A model generated the notes under the pieces. It made no database searches, was not told the DNA's origin, and saw only the letters and a list, made by a program, of their open reading frames with translations. The position numbers were made by a program, and so were the translations under genes. Positions 41,543 to 50,407 of a stretch of DNA of 55,831 bases are shown in pieces. How positions within the stretch are numbered: the first letter of the stretch is position 1; every line of letters begins with the position of its first letter. The stretch is from Sphingomonadales bacterium (GTDB lineage Bacteria > Pseudomonadota > Alphaproteobacteria > Sphingomonadales > Sphingomonadaceae): positions 1-55,831 of the forward strand of contig JAGWPW010000021.1 of assembly GCA_028870315.1 (NCBI GenBank), written 5' to 3'.

Positions 41543-41574
41543 TCGGCAAAGCCATGCTGACGATCGGCAAAGCC
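41541..41574. repeat. 13-bp direct repeat (GATCGGCAAAGCC)
   Basis: The unit occurs at 41541-41553 and 41562-41574, a 21-base period, right after the SDR gene and just before the operator-like site upstream of the TonB receptor. Probably a small tandem duplication. Confidence 0.7.
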
Positions 41575-41578
41575 TGAG

Positions 41579-41593
41579 ACCTTTCAGATAGGT
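41579..41593. promoter_or_regulatory. ACCTWTCAGAWAGGT operator-like site 1
   Basis: ACCTTTCAGATAGGT is a near-palindrome 52 bases before the TonB receptor start. The same site with two changes lies before the AraC-type regulator gene at 46185. A shared regulator is likely. Confidence 0.7.
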
Positions 41594-41644
41594 TGCCGGC
41601 GCGCTAACCCTGCCTCATCCGATAAATCAACAGGGGAGGTCTGC

Positions 41645-43816
41645 TTGCGCCCGCGCCACCAATCGAAACTCGCCGCCTCGCTTTTCGCGCTTGCCGCCGC
41701 CGCGCCCGTCCCGGCGCTTGCGCAGGCGCAACCGTCGAGCGCCGCCCAGGAACCGACACCGGCCGCGATCGACAGCGCGGATACCAACACGATCATCGTC
41801 ACCGCGCGCAAACGCGCCGAGGCCTTGAAGGACGTTCCGGTCGCGATCACCGCGATCTCGGGCGACACCATCGAGAAAAGCGGCTTCACCTCGGTCAAGG
41901 ACGTGGCGACGCTGACGCCGAGCCTCGACATCAACAGCGATGGCGCGGGCCGGGCGTTCATCGCCATCCGCGGCATCGGCACGACGCTGGTTGACACCGT
42001 CCAGCCCGGCGTCGGCATCTTCGTCGATGGCATCTACCAGCCCAACACCTCCTATCTCAACAATCCGATGGTCGATGTCGCGCGGGTCGAGGTGCTGCGC
42101 GGCCCGCAGGGTTCACTGTATGGCAAGAACACGCTTGGCGGCGCGATCAACGTCATCACCCGCGATCCGGGCAACGATCTCGAAGTCAAGCTGCTGGGCA
42201 GCTATGCCGGCCCCGATCACGACTGGAGCGCCGGCGCCTCGATCTCGGGCGCGCTCGTGCCCGACAAGGTCCTGGCGCGCATCGCCTATTCGCATCAGCA
42301 GGACGATGGCTTCATGACCAACACCCTGCTCGGCAAGCCGGCGATGCCGCTCAATTCGGACACCGTCAACGGCACGCTGCTGTTCAAGCCGGCCAGCGAT
42401 GTGCGGCTGACGATCAACGGCTATTATACCCGGCTGATCGGCGGCGCCGTTCCCTACACCTTTGTAACAGGGCCGACCGACTATAATTACAACGTCGCGC
42501 TCAATGCGACGAACTATCAATATTTCAAATATTACGGCGTCAATGCCAAGCTCGAGGCGCCGATCGCCCTCTTGGCCACGAAGATGACGCTGATCGGGTC
42601 CTATGACGAACGCGACGTCAACACGCCCGATGCCGATCCCGACTTCACCCCGGTCAACCTGCTGCGCAGCCATGGCACCGACACGCTGCGCACGCGCACC
42701 GCCGAGCTGCGCTTCGACAGCACGCTCTCCTCGACGGTAAGCTCGATTCTCGGCCTGTTCTACAGCCGGGAAACGCGGGGCACGGTCAATGATGTCGCAT
42801 TCCTGCCCGATACGCTGAACCTGCCGGTGAACAGCTTCAGCCAGGTGGACGGCAACAATTATTCGGTGTTCGGCAATCTGTTCTGGCGCCCCGACCGCTC
42901 GTGGGAACTGTCGGCGGGGCTGCGCTGGGATCGCCAGAGCCGCGTCGAGAACGGCTACAACGGCACGCTTGCCGGCCCGCCGGTGCCGGTCTCGGGCTTC
43001 CTGCGCGAAGACAATCTTTCGCCGCGCATCGCGCTGACCTATCACTGGAACGATGCGTTGATGACCTATGCCTCGGTGGCGCGCGGCGCGCGTGGCGGCG
43101 GCTTCAACCCGCCCGGCGTTCCGGCAAGTCTCCAGACCTACAAGGGCGACACCGTCTGGACCTTCGAGCTTGGCTCGAAGCTTGCGACCGCCGACCACAA
43201 GCTCTCGCTGTCGGGCGATGTCTTCTACAACGACTATTCGAACTACATCGGGCTCAACAGCATCTACGCGGTACCCCCGAGCTTCGTCACGGTCGATCTC
43301 AACACCGGCCATGTGTCGAGCTACGGGGTCGAACTCGAAGGCGCGTGGCAGGTGGTGCCGATCTGGACGCTGAGCGGCGGGGTCTCGCTGATGCATGCGC
43401 GGATCACCAACGACAGCGAATATATCGACACCGTCGGCCGCACCCTCGCCTCGAACCGCCTGCCCTTCCAGCCCGACTGGAACCTCAACGCCAATTCGGA
43501 TGTCACCGTGCCGGTGGGCGATCATGATTCGCTGAGCTTCGATGCCGGGGTCGTCGGCAAGGGCAGCCGCATCGCCGCGACGCTGAGCGAAAACAACGCG
43601 CCCGTCCTCACCGCCTATGTGCTGACCAACGCCAGCATCACCTGGCGGCACAACGGGCTGGAGCTCAGCGCCTTCGCCACCAACCTCTTCGACAAGAACT
43701 ACATGGAAAGCTACATCGAGAAGACCACGCTGATCCTCGCCGGGCTGCCGGCGAGCGACGTCGGCATCCCGGGCGATCGCCGCCGCGTGGGCGTGCGCGC
43801 GCGGCTGAAGTTCTGA
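41645..43816 (+). CDS. TonB-dependent outer-membrane receptor
   Basis: This is a 723-residue receptor with signal peptide (LAASLFALAAAAPVPALAQA), TonB box region (NTIIVTARKRAEALKDVP), plug (GRAFIAIRGIG, VEVLRGPQGSLYGKNTLGG) and barrel ending in VGVRARLKF. A TTG start is used because a strong GGGGAGGT ribosome-binding site ends five bases before it and no ATG follows before the signal peptide. It is the likely entry port for the ester substrate of this island and shares its operator with the AraC gene. The FAD oxidase gene follows after 5 bases. Confidence 0.92.
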   Translation: MRPRHQSKLAASLFALAAAAPVPALAQAQPSSAAQEPTPAAIDSADTNTIIVTARKRAEALKDVPVAITAISGDTIEKSGFTSVKDVATLTPSLDINSDGAGRAFIAIRGIGTTLVDTVQPGVGIFVDGIYQPNTSYLNNPMVDVARVEVLRGPQGSLYGKNTLGGAINVITRDPGNDLEVKLLGSYAGPDHDWSAGASISGALVPDKVLARIAYSHQQDDGFMTNTLLGKPAMPLNSDTVNGTLLFKPASDVRLTINGYYTRLIGGAVPYTFVTGPTDYNYNVALNATNYQYFKYYGVNAKLEAPIALLATKMTLIGSYDERDVNTPDADPDFTPVNLLRSHGTDTLRTRTAELRFDSTLSSTVSSILGLFYSRETRGTVNDVAFLPDTLNLPVNSFSQVDGNNYSVFGNLFWRPDRSWELSAGLRWDRQSRVENGYNGTLAGPPVPVSGFLREDNLSPRIALTYHWNDALMTYASVARGARGGGFNPPGVPASLQTYKGDTVWTFELGSKLATADHKLSLSGDVFYNDYSNYIGLNSIYAVPPSFVTVDLNTGHVSSYGVELEGAWQVVPIWTLSGGVSLMHARITNDSEYIDTVGRTLASNRLPFQPDWNLNANSDVTVPVGDHDSLSFDAGVVGKGSRIAATLSENNAPVLTAYVLTNASITWRHNGLELSAFATNLFDKNYMESYIEKTTLILAGLPASDVGIPGDRRRVGVRARLKF

Positions 43817-43821
43817 ACGCC

Positions 43822-45219
43822 ATGGCCCGGACAGCGCCGGACAGGACCGTGATTCCGCCCGGCTTTCTCGACCGCATGGCGGCGCGCTTCGGTCCGGCGC
43901 TGGCGCTGGGCGAGGCGGTGCGGGCCCAGCACGGCGCGAGCGAAAGCCATTACCCGGTGGTCCTGCCCGACGCGGTGCTGTTCGCCGCCACCACCACCGA
44001 CGTCGCCGATTGCGTGCGCCTGTGCGCCGCCGCCGGGGTGCCGATCGTGGCCTATGGCGCGGGCACCTCGATCGAGGGCAACGCCACCCCGATCCGCGGC
44101 GGCATCTCGCTCGACCTTACCGGCATGGACGCGGTTGTCGCCGTCAATCCCGAGGATTTCGACTGCATCGTCCAGCCGGGGGTGCGACGCGAGGCGCTCA
44201 ACCAGCACCTGCGCGACACCGGGCTGTTCTTCCCGATCGATCCCGGCGCCAATGCCACGCTGGGCGGCATGGCCGCGACCCGCGCCTCGGGGACCAATGC
44301 GGTGCGCTATGGCACGATGAAGGATGCGGTGCTGGGGCTGGAAGTGGTGACGCCGCAGGGCGAGGTGATCCGCACCGCCCGGCGCGCGCGCAAGTCGGCG
44401 GCGGGCTACGATCTCACGCGGCTCTACGTCGGTTCGGAAGGCACGCTCGGCATCATCACCGAGCTGACCCTGAGATTGCACCCGATCCCCGAGGTGATCT
44501 CCTCGGCGGTCTGCGGCTTTGCGACGCTGCGCGGCGCGGTCGATACGGTGGTGCAGGCGATCCAGAGCGGGGTGCCGCTGGCGCGCGTCGAAATCCTCGA
44601 CGCGATGCAGATCCGCGCGGTCAATATCTGGTCGAAGCTCGCGCTTGCCGAACTGCCGACGCTGTTCTTCGAATTCCATGGCAGCGCCGCGCATGTCGCA
44701 GAGCAGGTCGAGACGGTGAAGGCGCTCGCAAACGCCAACGGCGGCGGCGCCTTCGACTGGTCGAACCAGCCCGAGCAGCGCTCGCGCCTGTGGCGCGCGC
44801 GGCACGAGGCCTATTACGCCGCGGTCAATCTGCGCGCGGGCGCGGTCGGCTGGGCGACCGACGTCTGCGTGCCGCTATCGCGCCTTGCCGAATGCATCAC
44901 CGAAACGCGTCGCGACCTTGACCTCTCGCCGATTCCGGCGACCATCCTGGGCCATGTCGGCGACGGCAATTTCCACGTCGTCTTCTCGATCGATCCCGAT
45001 TCCGCGCAGGAACTGGCCGAGGTCGAGGCGATCAACGCCCGCCTCGTCGAACGCGCGCTCGCCATGGACGGCACCTCGACCGGCGAGCACGGCATCGGTC
45101 TTGGCAAGCAGCACTGGCTCGAAGCCGAGCTGGGCGGCGCGGTCGAGGTGATGCGACGGGTGAAGCGGGCGCTAGACCCGCACAATGTTTTCAATCCCGG
45201 CAAGATCTTCACCTTCTGA
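43822..45219 (+). CDS. FAD-linked 2-hydroxyacid oxidase/dehydrogenase (GlcD-like)
   Basis: This is a 465-residue flavoprotein of the D-lactate dehydrogenase/GlcD type. FAD-binding_4 features: VPIVAYGAGTSIEGNATPI, FPIDPGANATLGGMAATRASG and GYDLTRLYVGSEGTLGIITE. The C-terminal FAD-oxidase domain has GHVGDGNFHVVFSID and TGEHGIGLGKQHW with the metal- or substrate-binding His residues. It would oxidise a 2-hydroxyacid to a 2-oxoacid. Its position between a TonB receptor and an esterase suggests the hydroxyacid is released by ester hydrolysis. No GlcE/GlcF partners are adjacent. Confidence 0.9.
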   Translation: MARTAPDRTVIPPGFLDRMAARFGPALALGEAVRAQHGASESHYPVVLPDAVLFAATTTDVADCVRLCAAAGVPIVAYGAGTSIEGNATPIRGGISLDLTGMDAVVAVNPEDFDCIVQPGVRREALNQHLRDTGLFFPIDPGANATLGGMAATRASGTNAVRYGTMKDAVLGLEVVTPQGEVIRTARRARKSAAGYDLTRLYVGSEGTLGIITELTLRLHPIPEVISSAVCGFATLRGAVDTVVQAIQSGVPLARVEILDAMQIRAVNIWSKLALAELPTLFFEFHGSAAHVAEQVETVKALANANGGGAFDWSNQPEQRSRLWRARHEAYYAAVNLRAGAVGWATDVCVPLSRLAECITETRRDLDLSPIPATILGHVGDGNFHVVFSIDPDSAQELAEVEAINARLVERALAMDGTSTGEHGIGLGKQHWLEAELGGAVEVMRRVKRALDPHNVFNPGKIFTF

Positions 45220-45231
45220 AGGACGCGACAC

Positions 45232-46185
45232 ATGTCGAGCCGTCACCTCGTCGATCCCGAGCTTCTGCCGCTGCTCGACCAGTTCGCGACCGTCGTGCTC
45301 GATACCGCCACGCTCGCCGACCTGCGCCGCGCCGAGGCCGGGGCGCGGCTGCCGGCCCCGCCCAATTCGGTGCGCCTTGAACGGCACTGGGCCACGGCCG
45401 CCGACGGCCACAGGCTGGGGCTCGACGTCTATCTGCCCGCGCCCACGGTGCCGCGCCCGCTGGGTTGCATCTACCACATCCATGGCGGCGGCTATGTCGG
45501 CGGCGCGCCCGAACTGAACGAATTCTTCCTGCGGCCGATGGCCGAGCAGCTCGGCTGCGCGATCGTCTCGGTCGCCTATCGGCTCGCGCCCGAACATCCG
45601 CATCCGACGCCGGTCGAGGACTGCTTCGCCGGGCTTGGCTGGACCGTCGCTGCGGCATCCGCGCTCGGCATCGATCGGGCACGCATCGGGGTGATGGGCG
45701 AAAGCGCCGGCGGCGGCCTCGCCGCGGCGCTCGCGCTGCTCACGCGCGACCGCGGCGGCCCGGCGCTCGCCTTCCAGCTGCTCACCTACCCGATGCTCGA
45801 CGACCGCAGCTGCACCCGCGCCGATCACGGCTTCGCCGGCGAATTCATCTGGACCGCGCACAACAACCGCTTCGGCTGGCGCGCGCTGCTCGGCGAGGAG
45901 CCGGGCGCGCCCGGGATCAGCCCCTATGCCGCACCCGCGCGCGCCGGCGATCTGGCGCATCTGCCGCCGAGCTGGATCGCCACCGGCGCGCTCGATCTCT
46001 TTGCCGAGGAGAACATCGACCACGCGCGCCGGCTGCTCGCCGCCGGCGTACCCTGCGAGCTGCATCTCTACCCCGGCGCCTTCCACGGCTTCGACATCCT
46101 TCCCGTTGCCGAAGTCTCGCGCCGCGCCGCCGCCGACCGGTTGGCGGCGCTGGAGCGGTTTCTTCGGCCCGCCGGCTTGCGCTAA
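45232..46185 (+). CDS. HSL-family alpha/beta hydrolase (esterase)
   Basis: This is a 317-residue hydrolase of the hormone-sensitive-lipase family. The oxyanion motif is IYHIHGGGYVGG, the nucleophile elbow VMGESAGGGLA, then YPMLDDRSCTR, and the acid and His are in GALDLFAEENIDHA and YPGAFHGFD. No signal peptide. It follows the FAD oxidase gene by 12 bases, so both probably share the receptor's transcript. Its TAA stop overlaps an operator-like site that precedes the AraC gene. Confidence 0.92.
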   Translation: MSSRHLVDPELLPLLDQFATVVLDTATLADLRRAEAGARLPAPPNSVRLERHWATAADGHRLGLDVYLPAPTVPRPLGCIYHIHGGGYVGGAPELNEFFLRPMAEQLGCAIVSVAYRLAPEHPHPTPVEDCFAGLGWTVAAASALGIDRARIGVMGESAGGGLAAALALLTRDRGGPALAFQLLTYPMLDDRSCTRADHGFAGEFIWTAHNNRFGWRALLGEEPGAPGISPYAAPARAGDLAHLPPSWIATGALDLFAEENIDHARRLLAAGVPCELHLYPGAFHGFDILPVAEVSRRAAADRLAALERFLRPAGLR

Positions 46186-46199
46186 CCTATCAGAAAGGT
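46185..46199. promoter_or_regulatory. ACCTWTCAGAWAGGT operator-like site 2
   Basis: ACCTATCAGAAAGGT matches site 1 at 41579 except for two symmetric A/T swaps, which keep the near-palindrome. It lies 24 bases before the AraC-type regulator start. Confidence 0.7.
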
Positions 46200-46223
46200 C
46201 TATGAGCGGTGCGGGAGAACGCG

Positions 46224-47009
46224 ATGGCCGTGTCGAAACCCCGGATCGTCAAGCAGCGGGTGGAGGTTTCGCCCGAGATGCTCGCCTTCATCGGCGCCGG
46301 CGCGCTGCCGGCCGCCGCCTGGCCGTGCGACAGCCTGCTGCTCGCCGTTTCGGGGCTGCGGCAGGGCGGCATGCCCCTGCTGCGGCTTGGCGGGGAGAGC
46401 GAAAGCGCGGTGCTGGCAAGCGCCGAAATCGTCCTTGTCGTCCAGCGCGCCGCCTGCCGGCGGATCTTCGGCTTCCTGCCCGATCTGTCCGCGGGCACCG
46501 TCTGGCACCTTGCCAGCCAACCGCGCACCGCCGCCCTGGCGATTCTCGATTGCGAGGGCAGCGGCGCGGCGCGCGAGACGCTGCAACTCGCGCGCAGCAT
46601 CGAGCTGCTCTGCGCGATTTTCGCCGCGCTTGGCGCGGATGCTCTGGTCCCGGTTGAAGGCGGCGCATCGCTGGGCGAACGCGACACGCGGCGGATCGTC
46701 GCGGCGCGGCGGCTGATCGACGAACGCTGGCAGGAGAAGCTGACGCTCGCCGCCATCGCCCGCGCCTGCGGGCTCAACCGCGACAAGCTCACGCGCGGAT
46801 TTCGCGCGCTCTACGGTTGTTCGGTCGCCGAAATCCTCGCGGAAAATCGGCTTGCGGGCGCGCGGCGGCTTCTCCAGGCGACCGACCTGCCGATCGCCGA
46901 GATCGCCTTTCGCAGCGGCTATCTCAACAACGCCAGCTTCACCCGCGCCTTTTCACGCCGCTTCGGCGCCGCACCCAGCCAGCTGCGCCAGGGCGCGATC
47001 GCCGCGTGA
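46224..47009 (+). CDS. AraC-family transcriptional regulator
   Basis: This is a 261-residue regulator. The C-terminal 100 residues hold two helix-turn-helix units: LTLAAIARACGLNRDKLTRGF and the signature LPIAEIAFRSGYLNNASFTRAFSRRFGAAPSQLR. The N-terminal half (about 1-150) has no clear cupin signature and resembles PchR-type AraC proteins, which control TonB receptors. GGGAG lies six bases before the ATG at 46224. The operator-like sites at 46185 and 41579 fit autoregulation and control of the receptor. The GntR gene overlaps its stop. Confidence 0.88.
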   Translation: MAVSKPRIVKQRVEVSPEMLAFIGAGALPAAAWPCDSLLLAVSGLRQGGMPLLRLGGESESAVLASAEIVLVVQRAACRRIFGFLPDLSAGTVWHLASQPRTAALAILDCEGSGAARETLQLARSIELLCAIFAALGADALVPVEGGASLGERDTRRIVAARRLIDERWQEKLTLAAIARACGLNRDKLTRGFRALYGCSVAEILAENRLAGARRLLQATDLPIAEIAFRSGYLNNASFTRAFSRRFGAAPSQLRQGAIAA

Positions 47010-47719
47010 GCCTGGCCCTGCCCGTCGCACCGCAGGGTTCGCTGGTCGATCAGGCGATCGCGCGCATCCGCGAGCACATCCGCGGCAACGACCTCAAGGT
47101 CGGCGATCCGCTGCCCGGCGAGGGCAGGTTCGCCACCGAATTCGGCGTCAGCCGTGCGGTGATGCGCGAAGCCTTCGGCGCGCTCGCGGCGTTGCACCAG
47201 ATCGACGTCGGCAACGGTCGTCGCGCCCGCGTCGCGGCGCTCGACGGCGCGGTGATGGCGGCCTCGATCGATCACGGCGTCGCCACCGCGCAAATCACCG
47301 TCGCCGATGTCTGGGACGTGCGCCGCGTGCTCGAACTGCGCGTCGTTGAACTCGCCGCGCGCCATCGCAGCGACGCCGATGCCCAGGCGATCTCGGCCGC
47401 GGCCGAGGCAATGCTCGCGGCCGGACCCGATCTTGCCGCGCTGACCGCTGCCGATGTCGGCTTTCACCACGCGATCGCCCGCGCCAGCGGCAATCCGCTG
47501 TTCCATCAGATCGTCCGCTCGTTCGGCACGCTGATGGACGAGGCGGTGCCGCGCGCGTGGCGCACCCGCCGCACCGAGGCGCAGCGCAGCCGCATCCTCG
47601 ACATCCACCACGGCATCGCGCTGGCCATTGCCCGGCGCGATGCCGCCGCGGCGGTGGCAGCGATGGACCTGCACTTCGATACCAGCATCGGCGACATGAT
47701 GCGCGAGGCCGCGCCTTGA
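47006..47719 (+). CDS. GntR-family (FadR/FCD) transcriptional regulator
   Basis: This is a 237-residue regulator with an N-terminal winged helix (LVDQAIARIREHIRGNDLKVGDPLPGEGRFATEFGVSRAVMREAFG) and a C-terminal FCD ligand domain with metal-type His residues (DVGFHHAIARASGNPLF, RILDIHHGIALAI). FCD members often bind hydroxyacids, oxoacids or sugar acids, which fits the GlcD-like oxidase nearby. GTG 47006 overlaps the AraC stop (GTGA), and the next esterase start overlaps its own stop. Two different regulators in one operon is notable. Confidence 0.9.
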   Translation: MSLALPVAPQGSLVDQAIARIREHIRGNDLKVGDPLPGEGRFATEFGVSRAVMREAFGALAALHQIDVGNGRRARVAALDGAVMAASIDHGVATAQITVADVWDVRRVLELRVVELAARHRSDADAQAISAAAEAMLAAGPDLAALTAADVGFHHAIARASGNPLFHQIVRSFGTLMDEAVPRAWRTRRTEAQRSRILDIHHGIALAIARRDAAAAVAAMDLHFDTSIGDMMREAAP

Positions 47720-49275
47720 CCCTGTCGCGCCGCGGCGCGATCGGCGCGATCGGGGCCATCGCCGCCTTGCCCGCGCTGCCGCGCGCGGCATCGGACGCGG
47801 AAGCGGTTACCGCCGAAGTGACCATCGCCCAGGGGCGCCTCGGCGGAACGATCGAGCAGGGGGTGCGCGTCTTTCGCGGCATCCCCTATGCCCAGCCGCC
47901 GGTCGCTGCCCTGCGTTTCCGGCCGCCCCGGCCGGCACCGGCGTGGAGCGGCCGACGCAGCGCCACCAGCTTCGCCCCGGCGCCGATCCAGCCGCCAGCG
48001 CCCGGCGGGATGAGCCATCGCCGCTTCCTTGGCGCCGACACCTCGGAGGACTGCCTCTATCTCAACGTGTGGGCGCCCGCTTCGCCGGGGCCGCATCCGG
48101 TCTTCGTCTGGATCCACGGTGGCGGCAACATCGCCGGCGCGGCATCGCAACTCGACGGTGCGGTGTGGGCGCGCAGCGGGATCGTCTGCGTCACCGTCGG
48201 CTATCGGCTGGGCGCATTCGGCTTCCTTGAACTCGGCGGGCTTCTGGGGCCGGAGTTCCGCGGCAGCGGGGTCAACGCGCTGCGTGACCAGATCGCGGCG
48301 CTGCGCTGGATACAGGACAATATCTCCGCCTTCGGCGGCGATCCGGATCGGGTCACCATCGGCGGGGTTTCGGCCGGCGGCAAGAATGTCGTCAGCCTGA
48401 TGGCATCGCCCCTGGCGCGCGGGCTGTTTGCCAGCGCGATCGTCGAAAGCGGCGGCCAGACCTGGCACGATCTCGCCGGTGCCGATGCGGTCGCCCGCGA
48501 CCTGATGCGCCGCCTTGCCATCGGCGATTGCACGCTCGCCGCGCTGCTCGCGTTGCCCGCGGCCACCATCGAGACGGCACAGATGCAGACAGTCATCGGC
48601 TGGGACCGGCCCTATCCCTATCGCGCGATCGTCGGGTCCGACGTTCTCCCCGAGGTGCCCTCGCAGGCATTGCGCGCCTCCGGCCGACGATACCGCCTGC
48701 TCATCGGCAGCAACCGCGACGACGGGCTGATCTTCATCCCGCCGGGCTCGGAGGAAGGGCCGGTCGCGCAGCACATCCTTGCCAATGTCGATGTCGGCGC
48801 GGCGCGCAGCATCGCCGAGCGCTATGAACGGCTATTTCCCGCCGAGGACGCATTGCATCGCCGCGTGCGCCTCGTCACCGCGGAGGAATACGCCATGCCT
48901 TCGCTGGCGGTCGCCGACGCGGTGCGCCGCGCGCGCGGACGGGTCTGGATGTACCGCTTCGCGCAGGAAGCCAGTTCCGGACCGCATGCCGGCTGGGCGG
49001 TTCACGCCAGCGAGGCGGTCTTTGTCTGGAAGGCGTTCGACGACCCGATTCTGGCCGCGAACTTCGGCAGCGTCGATCGGGCCGCGCGCCGGCTGGGCGA
49101 CGAGATGCATGCGCGCTGGTCCGCCTTCATTCGCGGCAAGGCCCCCGAAGCGGCGGATGCGGCAAGCTGGCCACCATTCGACGGGCATGCAATCCTGACG
49201 TTTCAGGACAATGGCGCTTCGCACGGGCGGATCGACGCCGCGGAGGCGGCCTTGTGGAAGGGCGTATTGACTTAG
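47716..49275 (+). CDS. Type-B carboxylesterase with twin-arginine-like signal
   Basis: This is a 519-residue carboxylesterase/lipase family enzyme. The N terminus TLSRRGAIGAIGAIAALPALPRA resembles a twin-arginine signal, pointing to a periplasmic place. Family signatures: FRGIPYAQPPVAALRFRPP, EDCLYLNVWAPAS, WIHGGGNIAGA and a nucleophile elbow GGVSAGGKNV, where the usual GESAG is GVSAG. The only start that keeps the signal and fits the gene order is TTG 47716, overlapping the GntR stop (TTGA). It could cleave the ester outside the cytoplasm while the upstream esterase acts inside. Confidence 0.88.
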   Translation: MTLSRRGAIGAIGAIAALPALPRAASDAEAVTAEVTIAQGRLGGTIEQGVRVFRGIPYAQPPVAALRFRPPRPAPAWSGRRSATSFAPAPIQPPAPGGMSHRRFLGADTSEDCLYLNVWAPASPGPHPVFVWIHGGGNIAGAASQLDGAVWARSGIVCVTVGYRLGAFGFLELGGLLGPEFRGSGVNALRDQIAALRWIQDNISAFGGDPDRVTIGGVSAGGKNVVSLMASPLARGLFASAIVESGGQTWHDLAGADAVARDLMRRLAIGDCTLAALLALPAATIETAQMQTVIGWDRPYPYRAIVGSDVLPEVPSQALRASGRRYRLLIGSNRDDGLIFIPPGSEEGPVAQHILANVDVGAARSIAERYERLFPAEDALHRRVRLVTAEEYAMPSLAVADAVRRARGRVWMYRFAQEASSGPHAGWAVHASEAVFVWKAFDDPILAANFGSVDRAARRLGDEMHARWSAFIRGKAPEAADAASWPPFDGHAILTFQDNGASHGRIDAAEAALWKGVLT

Positions 49276-49443
49276 CGCATCGCGCCAGGACGCGGGCGCC
49301 GGCGCTTGGCAAAAAACGGCGCGGCAGGGTTTCGGCGCGCGCTTGCCCGTCCCCATGACCCACCCGCAGAGCGAGCGCGACATCACCGGTTTCGGGCGCA
49401 TCCTTCCCATCGCGCAGGGGTGATGCCGCATCAAATCCCGGAA

Positions 49444-50352
49444 TCAAATTCTGGCCCTGAAGGCGGTGAAACTGGCCATCACGCGATCGACATCCGCCTC
49501 GAGCCCGGTGAAGATCCTGAAGCTCTCGGTTGCCTGGCGCACCGCCATGCCGCTGCCGTCGAGAACCCGGCAACCGCGCGCGCGCGCAAGGGCGAGGAAT
49601 GCGGTCTCGAGCGGAAAATAGACGATGTCGGCAACCCAGTGGCGCGGCAGGATCGCGTCCGCCGGCAAGGGCAGGCCCGGAAATTTGGCCATGCCGACGG
49701 GCGAGGCATTGACGATGCCATCGGCGGCGAGCGCGGCGGCGGCGGGATCGCTGGAAATATCGACACACCCGCTGCCGAACTGCACGGCGAGCTGGCCGGC
49801 GAGCGCCGTTGCGCGCTCGGGATCGGGATCGCAGAGGATCAGGCGCTCGGCTCCCAGACTGCCGAGCAGCGCATGCGCGGTGGCGGCGCCGGCGCCGCCG
49901 CACCCCAATTGCAGCACGAGCCTTCGCGCGGCACCCGACAGGCCCTGCTCGAAGCTGGCGGCGAAACCGGTGACATCGGTATTATGACCGATGCGGCGCC
50001 CGTGCGCGAAGGCAATCGTGTTGACCGCGCCGATCGCCCGCGCACCGGTGGACAGCTCGTCAAGCAGCGGGATCACCGCCTGCTTGAACGGCAGGGTGAC
50101 ATTGACTCCCGAAAAGCCGAGGCGCTGTACCGCGTCGAGAGCCTGCGGAAGCTCGGCATCGGTCCAGCCGCGCTCGGTGAAATCGAACAGCGCATAGGTG
50201 AAGCGCAGACCCTGCGCGACCCCCTCCTGCTCCTGCATCCAGGGCGTGCGCGATTCCTGGATGCCGCGTCCGAGCAGCCCCGCGAGCACTTGCGGGCCGG
50301 TGCCGCCGGGGTCCGGGGCTTGGGAGGCGTCGCGCTGGATCATGGGGCTCAT
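49444..50352 (-). CDS. Quinate/shikimate dehydrogenase (AroE/QsuD-like)
   Basis: This is a 302-residue shikimate-dehydrogenase-family enzyme. SGVNVTLPFKQAVIPLLDE contains the catalytic Lys, NTDVTGFAASFEQGL the Asp, and QLGCGGAGAATAHALL the nucleotide-binding motif. The C-terminal segment WVADIVYFPLETAFL and DGSGMAVRQATESFRIFTG resembles the catabolic QsuD-type enzymes more than biosynthetic AroE, as I recall them. It would oxidise quinate or shikimate to the 3-dehydro acid. It lies 55 bases downstream of the TonB receptor on the same strand. Confidence 0.87.
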   Translation of the reverse strand: MSPMIQRDASQAPDPGGTGPQVLAGLLGRGIQESRTPWMQEQEGVAQGLRFTYALFDFTERGWTDAELPQALDAVQRLGFSGVNVTLPFKQAVIPLLDELSTGARAIGAVNTIAFAHGRRIGHNTDVTGFAASFEQGLSGAARRLVLQLGCGGAGAATAHALLGSLGAERLILCDPDPERATALAGQLAVQFGSGCVDISSDPAAAALAADGIVNASPVGMAKFPGLPLPADAILPRHWVADIVYFPLETAFLALARARGCRVLDGSGMAVRQATESFRIFTGLEADVDRVMASFTAFRARI

Positions 50353-50407
50353 GGCTGGCGGAGCGATCAGTCGGGCCGATCGAGGTGAGCGGCCCGGCCT
50401 GAAGCGG

